From JBJKSO01 sp046703825 (GTDB lineage: Bacteria; Chloroflexota; Dormibacteria; Aeolococcales; Bog-877), in assembly GCA_046703825.1 (NCBI GenBank), contig JBJKSO010000102.1:1-49422 (forward strand): a stretch of DNA of 49,422 nucleotides, in the 5' to 3' direction. Shown here one piece after another: positions 48,546 to 49,422 of the stretch. Numbering within the stretch: the first letter of the stretch is position 1; each line of letters starts with the position of its first letter. The position numbers were made by a program, and so were the translations under genes. The notes under the pieces are model-generated. The model was not told where the DNA came from, did not search any database, and saw nothing but the letters and a program-made list of their open reading frames with translations.

Positions 48546-49422
48546 GTGTCGCGCACCGCTCTCCTCGCCATCCTGCTGGTCACCGGCTTCTTCGCCTACA
48601 TCAACGGCGTCCAGCTGGCCTTTCTGCTGGTCTACGCCGCGCTCTTGGTGGGGCTGGTGGCGGTCGCCTGGAGCTTCTGGAGCGCGCGCCACATCCGGCT
48701 CATCCGGCTCGCCCAGTCAGGACGGCACCAGGCGGGGGAGCCGCTGCAGCAGCGCATCACGATAGAGAACACCTCGTCGCTGCCCGCCGTCTTCGTCGAG
48801 GTGACCGACCTTTCCGCGGCGACGGTCGGCGGTCACGGTCGGCGGCTCTCCCTGGGGCCTCGGGAGGCTGCCACCTGGACTTTGGTCACCTCCCCGCTCA
48901 ACCGGGGGCGCTTCGCGCTCGGACCCACCGAGGTGCGCGTGACTGACCCCTTCGGGGTCGTGAGCCGCCGAGTCAAGGTGGCTGCCGAGCAGGAGATCCT
49001 GGTACTGCCTCAGGTGCACTCCATCCCTGATTTCGGGCCCAGGCAGAACGGGGGCGGCGACAGCGCCCAGCACTCGTCGGGCCTGGATCTGCCGCCCAGT
49101 GCCTCGGGAGTGCGGGAGCACGATCCCGCCGACGGGATCAGCCGGATCCACTGGGTATCCACGGCGCGGCGCGGTCGGCTGATGAGCCGAGCCTTCGAGG
49201 CCGACGGTGGAGAGGATCTGCTCATCGTCCTCGACCTGTGTCGGGGAACCCACTTCGGCGCTGCCCCGGAGAGCAGCCTGGAGTACGCGGTCAGCCTCGC
49301 GGCGTCCCTGGCGCAGGCGGCGCTGCGTCAGGGACGCTCGGTGGAACTCGTGGGCACCGGCGGAGTGCCCGTGCGGGTGGCACTCGGCCGCGGCGACGGC
49401 CAGCTGGTGCGCGTGCTGGAGG
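48546..49422 (+). CDS. DUF58 protein (partial, runs off right edge)
   Basis: An N-terminal 292 codons. Two membrane helices (about residues 5-22 and 24-42) are followed by a beta-rich domain and the DUF58 signature G-V-R-E-H-D-P-A-D-G-I-S-R-I-H-W (about residues 188-203), then A-R-R-G-R-L-M-S-R-A-F-E. The end of the visible part enters a VWA-like strand (L-L-I-V-L-D-L-C). GTG start. Partner of the MoxR ATPase in the usual two-gene module; a transglutaminase-type gene often follows beyond such pairs but is outside the window. Confidence 0.9.
   Translation, partial: MSRTALLAILLVTGFFAYINGVQLAFLLVYAALLVGLVAVAWSFWSARHIRLIRLAQSGRHQAGEPLQQRITIENTSSLPAVFVEVTDLSAATVGGHGRRLSLGPREAATWTLVTSPLNRGRFALGPTEVRVTDPFGVVSRRVKVAAEQEILVLPQVHSIPDFGPRQNGGGDSAQHSSGLDLPPSASGVREHDPADGISRIHWVSTARRGRLMSRAFEADGGEDLLIVLDLCRGTHFGAAPESSLEYAVSLAASLAQAALRQGRSVELVGTGGVPVRVALGRGDGQLVRVLE

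Overview
High-GC bacterial chromosome segment of about 45 tightly packed genes with many overlapping start/stop codons. No rRNA is present, so the lineage is inferred. The gene mix fits a Terrabacteria lineage such as Dormibacterota or Chloroflexota, or a relative of Actinomycetota. Supporting genes are a DarA-type c-di-AMP receptor beside tmk, a Ycf45/SpoIIIAA-like R3H ATPase, PdxST, a CtpE-type ATPase, a MEDS-type anti-sigma kinase and an A2-type haem-copper oxidase. Recurrent TANNNT -10 boxes 6-8 nt before GTG/ATG codons suggest that leaderless mRNAs are used.

Layout. 1-5105 (minus): aerobic respiration operon coxB-coxA-ctaA followed by small membrane subunits, including a 40-codon gene hidden in overlaps, and a repeated membrane protein cut by the window edge. 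No subunit III is seen. 5264-8973 (plus): aconitase coupled to an iron-ADH-fold reductase. 8974-13338 (minus): EamA transporter, polytopic GT-C-like protein, tRNA-Arg(CCG), small acidic protein, and a MEDS/HATPase/winged-helix regulator. 13414-16323: birA, divergent from a duplicated-domain protein that is followed by a Nudix/beta-lactamase-fold pair. 16327-18325 (minus): small protein, HTH protein and leucyl aminopeptidase. 18418-20461 (plus): Rieske-fold protein lacking both His ligands, Ppx/GppA with an apparent CTG start, and a PHP phosphoesterase. 20497-24123: membrane-anchored DUF5666-like protein, leuS, msrB.

24309-30828 is the accessory-looking part: a tRNA-Ile with anticodon UAU, a 43-nt perfect-arm palindrome, a Tad-like secreted/pilin operon with two TadG-like paralogues and two TadE-like genes, an ArsP-type permease remnant, a 747-nt stretch without a gene, and MscL with a C-terminal zinc ribbon. 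31056-32270 is NADP-isocitrate dehydrogenase; with aconitase this gives two consecutive TCA steps in the window. 32994-37367 holds two convergent P-type ATPases. 37446-40426 holds a GerMN/Gmad2 lipoprotein, a DUF4389 protein, a frameshifted SRPBCC remnant and a PDZ-less HtrA-like protease.

40487-49422 returns to housekeeping: tRNA-Lys(UUU), pdxS-pdxT (PLP synthesis), a double GNAT, the R3H ATPase, tmk-darA, a MaoC/SDR pair, and MoxR-DUF58, cut by the right edge. I found no CRISPR array, insertion sequence, integrase or prophage. The points most worth pursuing are tRNA-Ile(UAU), the ligand-less Rieske protein, the three-domain MEDS regulator, the repeated protein in the oxidase operon, and the leaderless-start pattern.
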